64,000 nt of DNA, from NCBI GenBank assembly GCA_018816735.1, contig JAHIVH010000120.1, forward strand, positions 16,266 to 80,265, written 5' to 3'. This stretch comes from Pseudomonadota bacterium. GTDB taxonomy: Bacteria; Desulfobacterota; Desulfobacteria; Desulfobacterales; JAHIVH01. This document shows, in pieces, positions 7,754-17,327 of this stretch. The translations under genes and the position numbers were made by a program. Each line of letters begins with the position of its first letter. Positions within the stretch are counted from its first letter, which is position 1. A model generated the notes under the pieces. It had not been told where the DNA came from, searched no databases, and saw only the letters and a list, made by a program, of their open reading frames with translations.

Positions 7754-8965
7754 TCAGGCATCAGACCGGATTGCCTGTTCTCTGAACAGGCGGTGAATCA
7801 GGTTGGTACTGATTAGGTCATTGATGACAATGGTAAAAAGAGCTACCGATACAATTGTTTGGGATATCCCCCAGGGAAACCCCTGTTGAAAATCAAAAAT
7901 AATGGCCAGAGACAGTCCGCCCTGATCAAGCAGGCCGAACCCAATCGATTTCGGCTGGGTTTTAAATTTGGGTATGATCCATGTGATCAGGATGCCGCCT
8001 GAAAACTTCGCTGCCATACGGAAAAAAAAGTAACCTGAAGCCATGAGCAATACCCATGAGTTAATGATGGTCCAGCTTGCACCTAAAAATACACAGAGCA
8101 GAAGGTATAAGGGTTTTTCGATACTCATGAGCAGGTTGAAAATTTTTTCTTTTTCCATGGAAATGTTGACCAGAGCGAAACCGAATATGAAATTGATGAC
8201 AAGTGGTGAAAAATGAAGCATGGACGCTGCCCCACTGGTAAGGATGGCCATGCCAACGATGGCGATTGACAGCTCATCGGTATTCAGGCGCTGGGCCAGA
8301 AAAAAATTATAAAGAAGCAGCAAAAAAATCAATGCGGCAACAATGATCGTCAATTCAACTGTGAATCGGGATGTCATGAAGACATCTGCCACAATCGGAT
8401 GTCTGAAAAAATAGGCAAAACTCAAAATGGAAAGCGCAATGCCCGAGTCGATGCTGGACATGAATCTTAAAAGCCTTATCATATCGTGACGTCTTGAAAT
8501 CGTATCTCTTGCCAAAAGCGCTATCCCTGTGGGGGCGCTGCATACTGCAGCAGCAGCCATCATCAGTGTGATGGCCGGCAGTTTCTGATTATTATCCCTG
8601 ATAAGAAAAGAGAGCATGAAAAACACGGCAGGGATGACATAAATGAATGTCAGTGCCGCCTCAATGAAAGTGGCCTGAAAAAAATGGCGGGGAAATCGCC
8701 TGAGTTTGGCCATTTCAAACTGAAAACCAAAAAGAAGGCCAATCCATCCCAGAACAAGTGCCATGAGCGGTTCAAGGCCTTTTAAGGTGTTGATGTCGAG
8801 AAGGTTCAGAAAATTGGGGCCTAAAAGTAACCCCAGGAAAAGAAATTCGATGCCTGTAAGATAAAATTTTCTGGAAAAAAGCGGCATTTTAAATCCCCTG
8901 AACGTCAGGTGATAACCACTCATGGCCAGAAAAATAATGATCAGGAATACAAAGAAAAATTTCAT
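7754..8965 (-). CDS. CPA2-type cation:proton antiporter without RCK domain
   Basis: Membrane protein of 403 residues with about 11-12 hydrophobic helices and the Na+/H+-exchanger (Kef/NhaA-like) pattern, including an early GIEFLFLGLLLGPNFL and GLLDQGGLSLAIIFDF near the end. There is no TrkA-N/RCK domain, unlike the KefB-like protein at 29090, so regulation must come from another polypeptide. It is convergent with, and one base from, a PII-like gene preceded by an EIIA gene, and both are candidate regulators. Residues M1-V6 are followed by a first helix, which fits an N-out or signal-anchor start. Ion specificity (Na+ or K+) is not readable. Confidence 0.85.
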   Translation of the reverse strand: MKFFFVFLIIIFLAMSGYHLTFRGFKMPLFSRKFYLTGIEFLFLGLLLGPNFLNLLDINTLKGLEPLMALVLGWIGLLFGFQFEMAKLRRFPRHFFQATFIEAALTFIYVIPAVFFMLSFLIRDNNQKLPAITLMMAAAAVCSAPTGIALLARDTISRRHDMIRLLRFMSSIDSGIALSILSFAYFFRHPIVADVFMTSRFTVELTIIVAALIFLLLLYNFFLAQRLNTDELSIAIVGMAILTSGAASMLHFSPLVINFIFGFALVNISMEKEKIFNLLMSIEKPLYLLLCVFLGASWTIINSWVLLMASGYFFFRMAAKFSGGILITWIIPKFKTQPKSIGFGLLDQGGLSLAIIFDFQQGFPWGISQTIVSVALFTIVINDLISTNLIHRLFREQAIRSDA

Positions 8966-8984
8966 ATATGTCTTTCTTTGAAGG

Positions 8985-10832
8985 TCAGAGCATTTTTATC
9001 ACTTCATCCAGAAAACGGCTCTGCCTGGAATACTGACCCCTTCTGAATTCTGCACAGCAAAGATAGAGGTACATCTCCGCCCGTGTCATGGCAACATACA
9101 TCAGTCGTCTTTCTTCCTGAAGTTCTGATTCGTTTTCCATGGACCGCCAGTGCGGGAAGATGTTTTCCTCACATCCCGTCACAAATACGACGGTATATTC
9201 AAGGCCTTTGCTTGCATGGACGGTTGAAAGGCTGACCCCGGTTTCTTTTTCTTCTTCGTCCTCTTTATCCTCTTTTATCAGTGATGCATCTTCCAGGTAA
9301 TCGCCAATATTGTCGTGAAGAGACGCTGAATAAATCAGTTGTTCAAGATTTTCCATTCTGCTGGTGAAATCCATTTTATCTTCTTTTGAAGCGGTTTTGA
9401 GGTACTGCTCATAATTGAAAGTATAAAGGATTTCATTTATGGCCTGCTTGGGCGGCATATCCCTCATCATGTCAAGATTTTCAATGAGAAATTTCAATTC
9501 CTTATGGACTTTTGGGGTAAGAATCCGTTCTCCGATAATTTTACGGACAGCATCCTGAAGGCTCATATCCCCTGTCCGGACACTTTTGATTCTGGAAAGC
9601 ATGGATGGCCCCACCCCTCTCCTCGGGACATTGATGATACGCTCAAAGGCCACATCATCCTTTGGAAAGAAAGCTGCTGAAAGATAGCAGTTCACATCAA
9701 TGACTTCCTTTCTTTCAAAAAATCCCTTTGCACCTTTCATGATATAAGGAACCTTGTAAGCCCTGAATGTTTTTTCAAACGACAGGGACAGGGCCTTGGT
9801 CCGGTAAATGACCGCCATGTTTTCATAAGGAATACCCATGGTGTTCAACGAAATGGCTTTTCTGGCCACAAAAGATGCTTCTTCAGATTCGTTATAGAAG
9901 GAATAATGCTCGATCACGCCCCCTTTTTTTCCTGAAAAACATTTTTTTTTCATCCGCTGACTGTTGTGATCGATCAGCGCATTTGCCACCTGGACAATTT
10001 CATCTGCGGATCTGTAGTTTTCTTCGAGTCTGAAAATTCGGGCGTTTTCAAATGTTTCTTCAAATGACAGGAAGTGACTGACATTGCTGCCCCTGAAACC
10101 ATATACCGCCTGCCAGTCGTCACCCACACAGAACAGGTTCCCGTTTTTCAGGAAAAGCCGTGTGAGTTCTTCCTGAAGGTTGTTTGTGTCCTGGTATTCA
10201 TCCACCAGAATGTATTGAAAATAATCCTTGTAGTGTTTTCGGATGTCTTCATGATCCCGGAGAATGTTTCGGGTCAGAAGAAGAATATTGTCAAAATCCA
10301 CGGCATTCTGTTCTTTCAGCATGGATTCATAGTGATGGAATATATCCTTGATCATAAAGCGCGTGGCACGGACATGATTATCGAAATACGTATCTGGATC
10401 TCCGGAATTTTTTGCCTTTGAAATATCCGAGATAATGGCGCCTGTGTATTTTTTGTCAATATCGAGATTGGCCATAATCTCTTTGATGATTTTGGTCTGG
10501 TGATATTGGCTCAAGATTTGTAAAGGGTGGGAAAGTCCTGCAAGCTGACAATGGGATTTAAGGATTTTGAAACAGGCGCCATGATATGTTCTGACCCAGG
10601 GAAAATGATTGAGAGACATACGGGTCAAGTCAACGAGTCGGTTTCTCATTTCTTCTGCTGCTTTGTTTGTAAACGTAATGGCCAGTATCCGTTCAGGGTC
10701 AAACCCTTTTGACAGAAGATAGGTTATTTTTGCTGTAAGTGTTCGGGTTTTTCCTGAACCCGCACCTGCCACCACAAGCGCAGGGGTACCCATATGTTCT
10801 ACGGCAATTTTCTGTTGAGGGGAAAGTTGCAT
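8985..10832 (-). CDS. UvrD/Rep-family ATP-dependent DNA helicase (superfamily 1A)
   Basis: 3'-5' DNA helicase of 615 residues, somewhat shorter than Rep/PcrA (about 670-720). Motifs in order: Q-motif LSPQQKIAVEH, Walker A AGAGSGKTRT, Ia TFTNKAAEEM, Walker B DEYQDTN, III GDDWQAVYGFRG, IV VIYRTK, V STVHASKGLEY and VI EERRLMYVAMTRA. All catalytic residues are present. Motif III has W where DQS is usual. Likely role: unwinding during repair, restart of stalled forks or removal of protein roadblocks. It lies alone, transcribed towards the antiporter gene and 19 bases from its start, so the two might be cotranscribed. The C-terminal Tudor-like tail seen in PcrA is missing, which favours a Rep-like protein. 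Confidence 0.93.
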   Translation of the reverse strand: MQLSPQQKIAVEHMGTPALVVAGAGSGKTRTLTAKITYLLSKGFDPERILAITFTNKAAEEMRNRLVDLTRMSLNHFPWVRTYHGACFKILKSHCQLAGLSHPLQILSQYHQTKIIKEIMANLDIDKKYTGAIISDISKAKNSGDPDTYFDNHVRATRFMIKDIFHHYESMLKEQNAVDFDNILLLTRNILRDHEDIRKHYKDYFQYILVDEYQDTNNLQEELTRLFLKNGNLFCVGDDWQAVYGFRGSNVSHFLSFEETFENARIFRLEENYRSADEIVQVANALIDHNSQRMKKKCFSGKKGGVIEHYSFYNESEEASFVARKAISLNTMGIPYENMAVIYRTKALSLSFEKTFRAYKVPYIMKGAKGFFERKEVIDVNCYLSAAFFPKDDVAFERIINVPRRGVGPSMLSRIKSVRTGDMSLQDAVRKIIGERILTPKVHKELKFLIENLDMMRDMPPKQAINEILYTFNYEQYLKTASKEDKMDFTSRMENLEQLIYSASLHDNIGDYLEDASLIKEDKEDEEEKETGVSLSTVHASKGLEYTVVFVTGCEENIFPHWRSMENESELQEERRLMYVAMTRAEMYLYLCCAEFRRGQYSRQSRFLDEVIKML

Positions 10833-11100
10833 GATATTCCTTTGATGATTACACGTCTAAAAGTTACCTAAAAAAAGCTCTGCCTTTTATAACACCATCT
10901 TTTAATTTTGCATCTAATTTTTAAAAATGGAAGTGTTGAATGAGGGAATTGATTGGTATAAAATATAATAATATTAAATAATTATATTACGTATGCACAG
11001 ATATTAAAACATAACCACAATTACGTTTCACCTTCAACCGGATGAGGTTTTTAAAAACGTATATTATAGGGTCAGCTATATCGGAATGACGTCCAGAGGG
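10833..11100. other. AT-rich intergenic region upstream of the helicase
   Basis: Together with the hairpin at 11101-11132 and the bases after it, this gap of about 320 bases separates the helicase start from the cold-shock gene. It is AT-rich and probably contains the helicase promoter. No coding frame or RNA gene is recognised. Confidence 0.4.
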
Positions 11101-11132
11101 AGGCATTTCGTAAAACGGTTTACGAAATGCCT
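11101..11132. terminator. Perfect 14-bp hairpin after the cold-shock gene
   Basis: AGGCATTTCGTAAA / TTTACGAAATGCCT with a 4-base loop. On the plus strand it is followed by GTTTTCTT. On the minus strand, the direction of the cold-shock gene ending at 11155, there is an A-tract before it but no U-tract after it. It most likely ends the cold-shock transcript or works in both directions. Confidence 0.65.
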
Positions 11133-11154
11133 GTTTTCTTCTGTGCCAAAAAAT

Positions 11155-11358
11155 TTAAACTTTCAAGACCTTTTTGGCAGCAGATCCTCTCTCATTGCTT
11201 TCAATTTCAAAATTTACTTTGTCACCTTCTGCGAGTGTCCTGAATCCAGGCATGTCAATGGATGAATAGTGAACAAAAATATCTCCGTTACCATCTTCCT
11301 GTTCGATGAACCCATACCCTTTTTTGTCGCTAAACCATTTTACTGTACCTTCTGCCAA
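11155..11358 (-). CDS. Cold-shock domain protein (CspA family), TTG start
   Basis: Single cold-shock domain of 67 residues that binds single-stranded RNA/DNA and melts RNA structure. RNP1 (KGYGFI) and RNP2 (DIFVHYS) are intact, and the N-terminus LAEGTVKWFSDKKG is the family's usual MAEGTVKWF. The true start is almost certainly the TTG at 11358, which sits 8 bases after a strong GGAGG. The track's ATG at 11391 would add an 11-residue leader (MINVFKKGGDV) and read through the Shine-Dalgarno. A long AT-rich untranslated region lies upstream, as is common for csp genes whose leaders act as RNA thermosensors; no specific structure is proven here. Confidence 0.92.
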   Translation of the reverse strand: MAEGTVKWFSDKKGYGFIEQEDGNGDIFVHYSSIDMPGFRTLAEGDKVNFEIESNERGSAAKKVLKV

Positions 11359-12037
11359 AACGTCTCCTCCTTTTTTAAAAACATTAATCATACTGTCCGC
11401 AATCGAAACAGAATAAATTTGACCTTTCCAATCACATCTTGCCAGAGTTACAGGCTTAAAAAATAAACGGAAATAATTTTACGGATGTGTGTTTAGAAAA
11501 TGGTCATACAATTTTCTTCCGATCACGGTTGCCCTTTTAAAAAAGAGCAAGCACACGACTACCCAAAAACCTTGCACGTATTTATGTCATGCAGGAAAAA
11601 TGATCTAATTTAAATACAGAATACAGATATATGATATTCATTTATTGTTGAAACAAGATATTTACAAAAAATATATGAACGCTTAGCGTCCGGCAATACT
11701 TACTGCTGTTTGGATCGATACAGGAGTGAGAACTTCAGCCATCGGTGTTTAAACCCGCTTCAAAATATTTTATTTGCCCCGGATATCAATCAGGTACAGC
11801 AGTAAGTTTTGTTATTATGAGAGATATCATTTATTTTGAAGCTGCATTTTTAGTATGTAATTTCATCAAGATACGTTCTTTAATACCTGTAAAAAATCAA
11901 TTTAAATTTGCATAACATAGATTGATAGTTCAGATCAATAGTTTTACAATTTTTTTTTTATATCGGTCAGCGTTGATTTAATCAGTTATCTGATTTCTCC
12001 AGGCTGTTTTTCCTGATCAATGAGATTTCACTTGTCC
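11359..12037. other. Long intergenic region with a 12-base inverted repeat
   Basis: About 680 AT-rich bases between the cold-shock gene and uppP, both on the minus strand. It should contain the csp promoter and leader. A perfect inverted repeat ACTTACTGCTGT / ACAGCAGTAAGT lies at 11698-11709 and 11796-11807. No open frame of note was found on either strand. Confidence 0.5.
11698..11807. repeat. 12-bp perfect inverted repeat with 86-base spacer
   Basis: Arms ACTTACTGCTGT and ACAGCAGTAAGT; the right arm is followed by TTTTGTTATT on the plus strand. It could be a long-loop hairpin of a non-coding transcript, a decayed mobile element end pair, or chance. No coding frame occupies it. Confidence 0.45.
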
Positions 12038-12868
12038 TTAAAAAAATACACCTGAAAAAACAGCCAAAATGCCAATGGCCCAGCAGTAAAAGGCAAACAA
12101 GTGGAGTCGGCCTTTTTTGACGATCTTAAGCAGAACGCGCAGGGCCATATATCCGGTGATAAAAGCTGTTGCTGTTCCCACTGCCGTTAAACTGTTTATG
12201 TTAAAATCCGTTGAAAACCCGTCGATGAGTCCAATAAATTCAGCTGCCATGATTGCAGGCATACTTAAAAGGAATGAGTATCTGGCGGCTGTTTCTCGTT
12301 CAAGTCCCATAAAAAGCCCGGCTGCTATGGTTGAACCTGACCGCGAAATACCGGGCATGACGGCAAGTCCTTGAATGGTGCCGATGATAAACGCCTTTTT
12401 GGGTGAAACATCCTTGATCAGCAAATGGGTATCTGTTCGTTTTCTGGTAACCCATAATAATATACCGGTAATAATCAACATACATCCGACGACAGTTATG
12501 GATGAGAAAATTGTATCTGCATAATTTTTCAGGAATAAGCCAATAACCCCTGTGGGTATGGAGCCCAACACGATCAGATAGAACAGTCTGGCATCCGGAT
12601 CGGTTGCCAGGATATCAGACGTTTTTTCGTTTTTAAAAACAGACACCATCAACTTGAAAAATGCATTGATCATGCCCTTTATTTCCTTTAGGTAAATGAG
12701 GGCAACGGCAAGAAGCGTCCCCACATGGAGGCTGATATCGAAAAAGAGCTGCGGTTCACTTAATCCGAACAGATGTTGAAACAGGACCAGGTGGCCGGAG
12801 CTGCTCACCGGCAGAAATTCCGTGAGCCCTTGAATAATCCCTAAAATAACAGCCTGATACATTTCCAT
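12038..12868 (-). CDS. uppP: Undecaprenyl-diphosphatase UppP (BacA)
   Basis: Inner-membrane phosphatase that recycles the lipid carrier undecaprenyl pyrophosphate to undecaprenyl phosphate for peptidoglycan and other envelope polymers. 276 residues, the usual length, with about 8 helices. Both catalytic signatures are present: GLTEFLPVSSSGH near the N-terminus and PGISRSGSTIAAG in the second half. The ATG at 12868 is preceded by AAGGAAAT. It is the last gene of a run dapL, moeA, moeA-PBP, uppP, 14 bases after the preceding stop, so it is probably cotranscribed even though the functions differ. Confidence 0.96.
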   Translation of the reverse strand: MEMYQAVILGIIQGLTEFLPVSSSGHLVLFQHLFGLSEPQLFFDISLHVGTLLAVALIYLKEIKGMINAFFKLMVSVFKNEKTSDILATDPDARLFYLIVLGSIPTGVIGLFLKNYADTIFSSITVVGCMLIITGILLWVTRKRTDTHLLIKDVSPKKAFIIGTIQGLAVMPGISRSGSTIAAGLFMGLERETAARYSFLLSMPAIMAAEFIGLIDGFSTDFNINSLTAVGTATAFITGYMALRVLLKIVKKGRLHLFAFYCWAIGILAVFSGVFF

Positions 12869-12882
12869 TATCGCCGATTTCC

Positions 12883-14847
12883 TTAGAGTATAATGTTTCC
12901 GGTCATGTGCGTATGATATCCGCCAAGGGCATTTACGCGTGCTTTAAATCGTTTCGTATTTATGGTTTCAATCAGTTTTTGCATATTGGGAGAATTGAAA
13001 AATTCGCCCGGTATAACGAGATCATACTGTTCGGTCACAACCGGAATAAAATCAAGGTTAAGCGCCTTTGCCGCCGCATAGATCCCCAAGCCCACATCCA
13101 CCCTGCCTGAAAGCACCGAGACAGCTACGGACATATGCGTATATTCTTCATCGGCATAGCCGATAATCGTTTCCGGATCAATTCCAAGTTGGGAAAGCTT
13201 GAAATCGAGAAGGATTCGTGTTCCGGAGCCTGCCTGCCGGTTCATGAACCGGATATCTCCCCTTGACAAATCCTCGATGCCTTTGATCTGTTTCGGATTA
13301 TGTTTGGGGATGATAAGGCCCTGATCTCTCATGACCAGATGGACAACATTCACGTGGACATCCTTCAGGTATTTTTTGATATAGGTCACGTTGTAACTGC
13401 CGTCATCCGCATCAAGAAGGTGAGACCCGGCCAGATGGCATACACCTTTTTTTAAAGCTATCAAGCCCCCCATACTTCCCACATGACTGGATGAAAGGCT
13501 TATCCCTGCATCCCTTCCAAGCTGATCAGAAAGAATGTCCAGGGTATTGTCATGGCTGCCGGCGACCACAAGTGTTTTGCGGATAGAGGATGCCGTTTTC
13601 AAAAGCGTTGCCCGGACAGGTGTCTCTGCTGTTAACCCTTCCACGTGGTTGGGTATACGGATGATGCCATCTGCCTGCGTGATGCTTGTGATAAAACCCG
13701 CTCCTCTGGGAAGCGGCGTGCATACGGTTTTATCGCCCACATGCCCGATTTTTATGCGCAAAAATTCTTCGACGCCGAGTTTGGATGGAATTTTCCGCGT
13801 AGGCGTCACGTCGATTTCAGGACGTTCCTGTTCCGGTTGTCCGGTCATGTTTAATAAAAGAGGTTCGGCGAACTGTTCAAAGGAAATGATGGCGGAAACC
13901 GGATATCCGGGAATACCGATAACGGGGATATGATTGATGTCGCCAAGGATAACCGGTTTTCCCGGCATGATGGTCACGCCATGGACGAGAATTTCACCCA
14001 GTTCCCCGATAACGTGGCTGGCAAAATCTTCTGATCCGGCGGAGGAACCGCCGATGATCAGAATCATATCCACGTCTTTTTTAGTAAATCCATCTACCGA
14101 TTTTTTAATGGTGTCAAGATCGTCTCCAACAATTTTGATACGTTCATATTCCCCACCGGCAGACCGGATGAGCCCCCCCAGTACGTAAGAGTTGCTTTCA
14201 ATGACCTTCCCGGGTTTGAGATCTAAAAGGTGTTTGTCCGGGTGAAGGTCCAAAAAACCGTCGACCAGCTCCGAGCCTGTAGGAATGACCAATACTCTGG
14301 GCTTTTTGTAAACCGGGACGGCGAAAATGCCTCCGGAAAGAAGGGCCCCCAGACAATAAGACGTGATTTTGTGGTTGCTTGGAAAAAGGAGTTCTGTAGC
14401 CACTATGTCTTCGCCCATTTTCCGGATATGCTGCCAGGGAAAGGCCGGGGCCTCAATTCTTATGGTATCTCCGGATATGACCTGGATATGTTCTATCATG
14501 ATGACGGCATTGCAATTTTCCGGTATCATATGACCGGTATTGACATAGAATGCATCTTTGCCGATCAAGAGATCTTTCGGTCGGTTTTCACCGGCGCCAA
14601 ATGTTTGGGCGGCGTTTACAGCGATGCCATCCATGGCTGCAGCGTGAAAATGGGGAGATGAAATTTTTGCCGAAACCGGTTCTGATAAAATCCTTCCCAC
14701 GGCATCCGGAACAGGAAGCATTTCAGTATCACAAATTTTTTTATTTGAAAATCGATCAAAGAGAATTTGCCTTGCCTCTTCAAGAGATTTCATTTTCAAG
14801 TAGATATTTCTTTTTGGACTCATGGCGTGTGCCTTATTGTTTTTCAA
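12883..14847 (-). CDS. MoeA-like molybdotransferase fused to a PBP-like substrate-binding domain
   Basis: A 654-residue two-part protein. Residues about 15-420 are a MoeA domain, including MDGIAVNA, the PTGSEL loop and IIGGSSAGSEDF. In the E. coli homologue these bind molybdopterin-AMP for molybdate insertion. Residues about 425-650 form a periplasmic-binding-protein-like domain of the kind found in some MoeA and ModE-like proteins, with the motif NRQAGSGTRILLD and GLGIYAAA. It has no signal peptide, so it acts in the cytosol, perhaps sensing or delivering molybdate or tungstate. It overlaps the canonical moeA upstream by 4 bases. The paired arrangement is known in archaea and deltaproteobacteria that handle both Mo and W. 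Confidence 0.92.
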   Translation of the reverse strand: MKNNKAHAMSPKRNIYLKMKSLEEARQILFDRFSNKKICDTEMLPVPDAVGRILSEPVSAKISSPHFHAAAMDGIAVNAAQTFGAGENRPKDLLIGKDAFYVNTGHMIPENCNAVIMIEHIQVISGDTIRIEAPAFPWQHIRKMGEDIVATELLFPSNHKITSYCLGALLSGGIFAVPVYKKPRVLVIPTGSELVDGFLDLHPDKHLLDLKPGKVIESNSYVLGGLIRSAGGEYERIKIVGDDLDTIKKSVDGFTKKDVDMILIIGGSSAGSEDFASHVIGELGEILVHGVTIMPGKPVILGDINHIPVIGIPGYPVSAIISFEQFAEPLLLNMTGQPEQERPEIDVTPTRKIPSKLGVEEFLRIKIGHVGDKTVCTPLPRGAGFITSITQADGIIRIPNHVEGLTAETPVRATLLKTASSIRKTLVVAGSHDNTLDILSDQLGRDAGISLSSSHVGSMGGLIALKKGVCHLAGSHLLDADDGSYNVTYIKKYLKDVHVNVVHLVMRDQGLIIPKHNPKQIKGIEDLSRGDIRFMNRQAGSGTRILLDFKLSQLGIDPETIIGYADEEYTHMSVAVSVLSGRVDVGLGIYAAAKALNLDFIPVVTEQYDLVIPGEFFNSPNMQKLIETINTKRFKARVNALGGYHTHMTGNIIL

Positions 14848-16076
14848 ACTAGTATGACCTGAACTTCGGTACCTTGTAACAGCCCTTCTTCATTCATCCC
14901 AACTTCGATCACACCGTCCGCCCGGATCATGGTGCTTATCAGGCCGGATTTGCCCAGAACAGGTTCTGCGTATGTGATGTTATCCCTGCGAACGAGTTTG
15001 ACCCGTGTATAATCTATCCTGCCCTGGGCAGATGAAATATTTCGCGTCAAAATGGCTTTTAAAGGAGGACCTTTTTGAAATGGATTTGAAATGCCTCGCA
15101 AATAGTCAAGACAAGGGCGGACGACGGTATTGAATACGATCATGGCAGATGTTACATGGCCGGGGATTCCCCAGATGAATTTATTTTCAGCCTTTGCCAG
15201 AATGGTCGGTTTTCCCGGGCTTATGGGGATGCCATGAACCAGGATGCTGGAATTTTTAAGGGCGGAGAGCGTCTCAATGGTTAAATCCCGTGTGCCCACA
15301 GAGCTTCCGCCTGAAATCAGGACCATGTCTGTTTCCTGGCATGCTTTTTCACATGCCTCAAAAAGGAGTTCGCGCTGGTCCCTGATAATGCCGTATGATT
15401 TGGGCGTACCGCCATATTTTTTCACAAGGCCCGACAGGGTGAAGGTATTCATATCCCGGATATATCCGCACGGCGGGATTTCGTTCACCGGGACCACTTC
15501 ATCTCCAGTCGAGATAATGCCGATCACCGGTTTCCGGTAAACCTGGACCGGATTATGCCCAAAAGCGGCAAGTGCGCCAGCTTCCTGCGGTCTTATCAAG
15601 GTCCCTTTTTCAAGAACGACCGTCCCTTTTCTGAAATCCTCACCTTTTTCAATAATGTTCTGGCCAGGGGCCATGCTTTTGAACGCTTCTACGGTCTCAT
15701 CATCGATGCTGTCCGTATGTTCGATCATAATGACGCTGTCTGCATTTTCAGGCAGCATGCCGCCTGTGGGAATTGGGGCGGCTTCTCCGGAACCGATCGA
15801 AAAATCCGGTTTCTCAGCCATGGAAACAGCGCCCTTAATGGTCAGGTAAGCAGGATTGCTTTCGCTTGCCCCGAATGTCGATGCAGCTTTGACCGCATAC
15901 CCATCCATGGTGGACCGGGAAAAGGGCGGCAGATCCATATCTGCTATAACATCAACGGCCAGAACCCTCCCTTGGGCACAAAAGAGATCAACCGGTTCCA
16001 TTTCTACCCGATCTGTCCCGGAAATCAGTTTCAGGACATCTTCAAGGGGGGTGACTTTAAAAAAATCTTTTATCAT
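14844..16076 (-). CDS. moeA: Molybdopterin molybdotransferase MoeA
   Basis: Inserts molybdate (or tungstate) into adenylated molybdopterin, the last step common to molybdenum cofactors. 410 residues, normal length. Visible signatures are RSTMDGYAVKA (about 54-64), STGDEVVPV (about 188), the GGSSVGTRD loop, SPGKPT and IPGHVTSAM. It overlaps the following MoeA-PBP gene by 4 bases (stop/start overlap) and begins 27 bases after dapL, so it is translationally coupled to its paralogue. Having two MoeA proteins side by side suggests different metals or different target enzymes. Confidence 0.95.
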   Translation of the reverse strand: MIKDFFKVTPLEDVLKLISGTDRVEMEPVDLFCAQGRVLAVDVIADMDLPPFSRSTMDGYAVKAASTFGASESNPAYLTIKGAVSMAEKPDFSIGSGEAAPIPTGGMLPENADSVIMIEHTDSIDDETVEAFKSMAPGQNIIEKGEDFRKGTVVLEKGTLIRPQEAGALAAFGHNPVQVYRKPVIGIISTGDEVVPVNEIPPCGYIRDMNTFTLSGLVKKYGGTPKSYGIIRDQRELLFEACEKACQETDMVLISGGSSVGTRDLTIETLSALKNSSILVHGIPISPGKPTILAKAENKFIWGIPGHVTSAMIVFNTVVRPCLDYLRGISNPFQKGPPLKAILTRNISSAQGRIDYTRVKLVRRDNITYAEPVLGKSGLISTMIRADGVIEVGMNEEGLLQGTEVQVILV

Positions 16077-16103
16077 AAGGGTTGTTTCGAATCATGCAGG
16101 CCA

Positions 16104-17327
16104 TCATTTCAGTGCTTTTCTGATTCGCTCCATGGCTCTTTTCACGTTTTCATAGCTGTTGAACGCACTGATCCGGATATAGCCCTGACCGCATTTCCCA
16201 AAACCCGCACCAGGAGTACAGACCACGCCTGCTTCTTTCAGGAGAAGATCAAAAAATGCCCAGGAATCTGTTTTGCCGTCTATCCAGATATACGGCGAAT
16301 TCTCGCCACCTGTCAGTTCATAGCCCATATCTGCAATTTCTTTTCTTATGAGCTGTGCATTTTTAAGGTAATAATCTGTCAGGCCTTTTACCTGTTTTTT
16401 TCCTTCCTCATTGTAAATCGCTTCTGCCGCTTTCTGAACCGGATATGAGACGCCGTTGAATTTTGTTGAATGTCTTCGGTTCCACAGGGCGTGGATCAGA
16501 TGGGCATTCCCCTTTGTATCCCAGGCCATGCAGGTTTTAGGCACAACCGTGTATGCGCATCGTGTGCCTGTGAAGCCGGCTGTCTTTGAGTAACTCCTGA
16601 ATTCAATGGCCACTTCGCGGGCCCCTTCAATCTCATATATCGATTTCGGCAAGTGTTCGTCCCGGATAAATGCCTCATAAGCTGCATCAAAAAGAATGAG
16701 CGCTTTTTCCTTTCGGGCATAATCCACCCAGGTTTTAAGCTGGTCTTTGGTAATTGTCGATCCGGTGGGATTATTGGGAAAACAGAGATAGATCAGATCG
16801 ACCGGCGTTTCCGGAAGTTCCGGAACAAAGCCGTTTTCCTTGGTGCTGTCCAGGTAAACGATATCCTCATATCGCCCGTCGCTGAAAAGGCCTGTCCGGC
16901 CTGCCATGACGTTGGTATCGAGGTATACCGGATACACCGGGTCGGGTATGGCAATTGTTATGTCGTTTGAAAAAATTTCCTGGATATTACCCGTATCGCA
17001 TTTCGCACCGTCGCTTACAAAAATTTCATCCGGAGAAATATCGGCGCCTCTTTTCTGAAAATCTTCCGCAGCTATTTTCTCCCTTAAAAACGCATATCCC
17101 TGTTCCGGACCATAGCCCCTGAATGTGGCATCTTCCGCCATTTCAGCCACACCTTTCCGAAACGCTTCTATACAGGCATCTGGGAGCGCTCTTGTGACGT
17201 CTCCAATACCCAGCTTGATCACTTCTTTGGTTGGATTGTCTTTCTGATATGCGGTCACGCGCTTGGCAATGTCCGAGAACAGGTATGATGCCTGAAGTTT
17301 TAAATAGTTTTCATTGATTTTGATCAT
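16104..17327 (-). CDS. dapL: LL-diaminopimelate aminotransferase DapL
   Basis: PLP-dependent aminotransferase that converts tetrahydrodipicolinate directly to LL-diaminopimelate in the shortened lysine/peptidoglycan pathway, found in plants, chlamydiae, cyanobacteria and many deltaproteobacteria. 407 residues, full length. The N-terminus ([17 protein letters not shown]) and [15 protein letters not shown] are diagnostic, and the Schiff-base lysine lies in [12 protein letters not shown]. It heads the minus-strand run with moeA, moeA-PBP and uppP. Aspartate kinase lysC, which feeds the same pathway, is also in this window (49971), but not linked. Confidence 0.95.
   Translation of the reverse strand: MIKINENYLKLQASYLFSDIAKRVTAYQKDNPTKEVIKLGIGDVTRALPDACIEAFRKGVAEMAEDATFRGYGPEQGYAFLREKIAAEDFQKRGADISPDEIFVSDGAKCDTGNIQEIFSNDITIAIPDPVYPVYLDTNVMAGRTGLFSDGRYEDIVYLDSTKENGFVPELPETPVDLIYLCFPNNPTGSTITKDQLKTWVDYARKEKALILFDAAYEAFIRDEHLPKSIYEIEGAREVAIEFRSYSKTAGFTGTRCAYTVVPKTCMAWDTKGNAHLIHALWNRRHSTKFNGVSYPVQKAAEAIYNEEGKKQVKGLTDYYLKNAQLIRKEIADMGYELTGGENSPYIWIDGKTDSWAFFDLLLKEAGVVCTPGAGFGKCGQGYIRISAFNSYENVKRAMERIRKALK

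Noticed and set aside
15555-16448. 297-residue plus-strand frame
   Set aside because: It is antisense to moeA and dapL, both of which have full family signatures. The frame has no ribosome-binding site and no recognisable motif.
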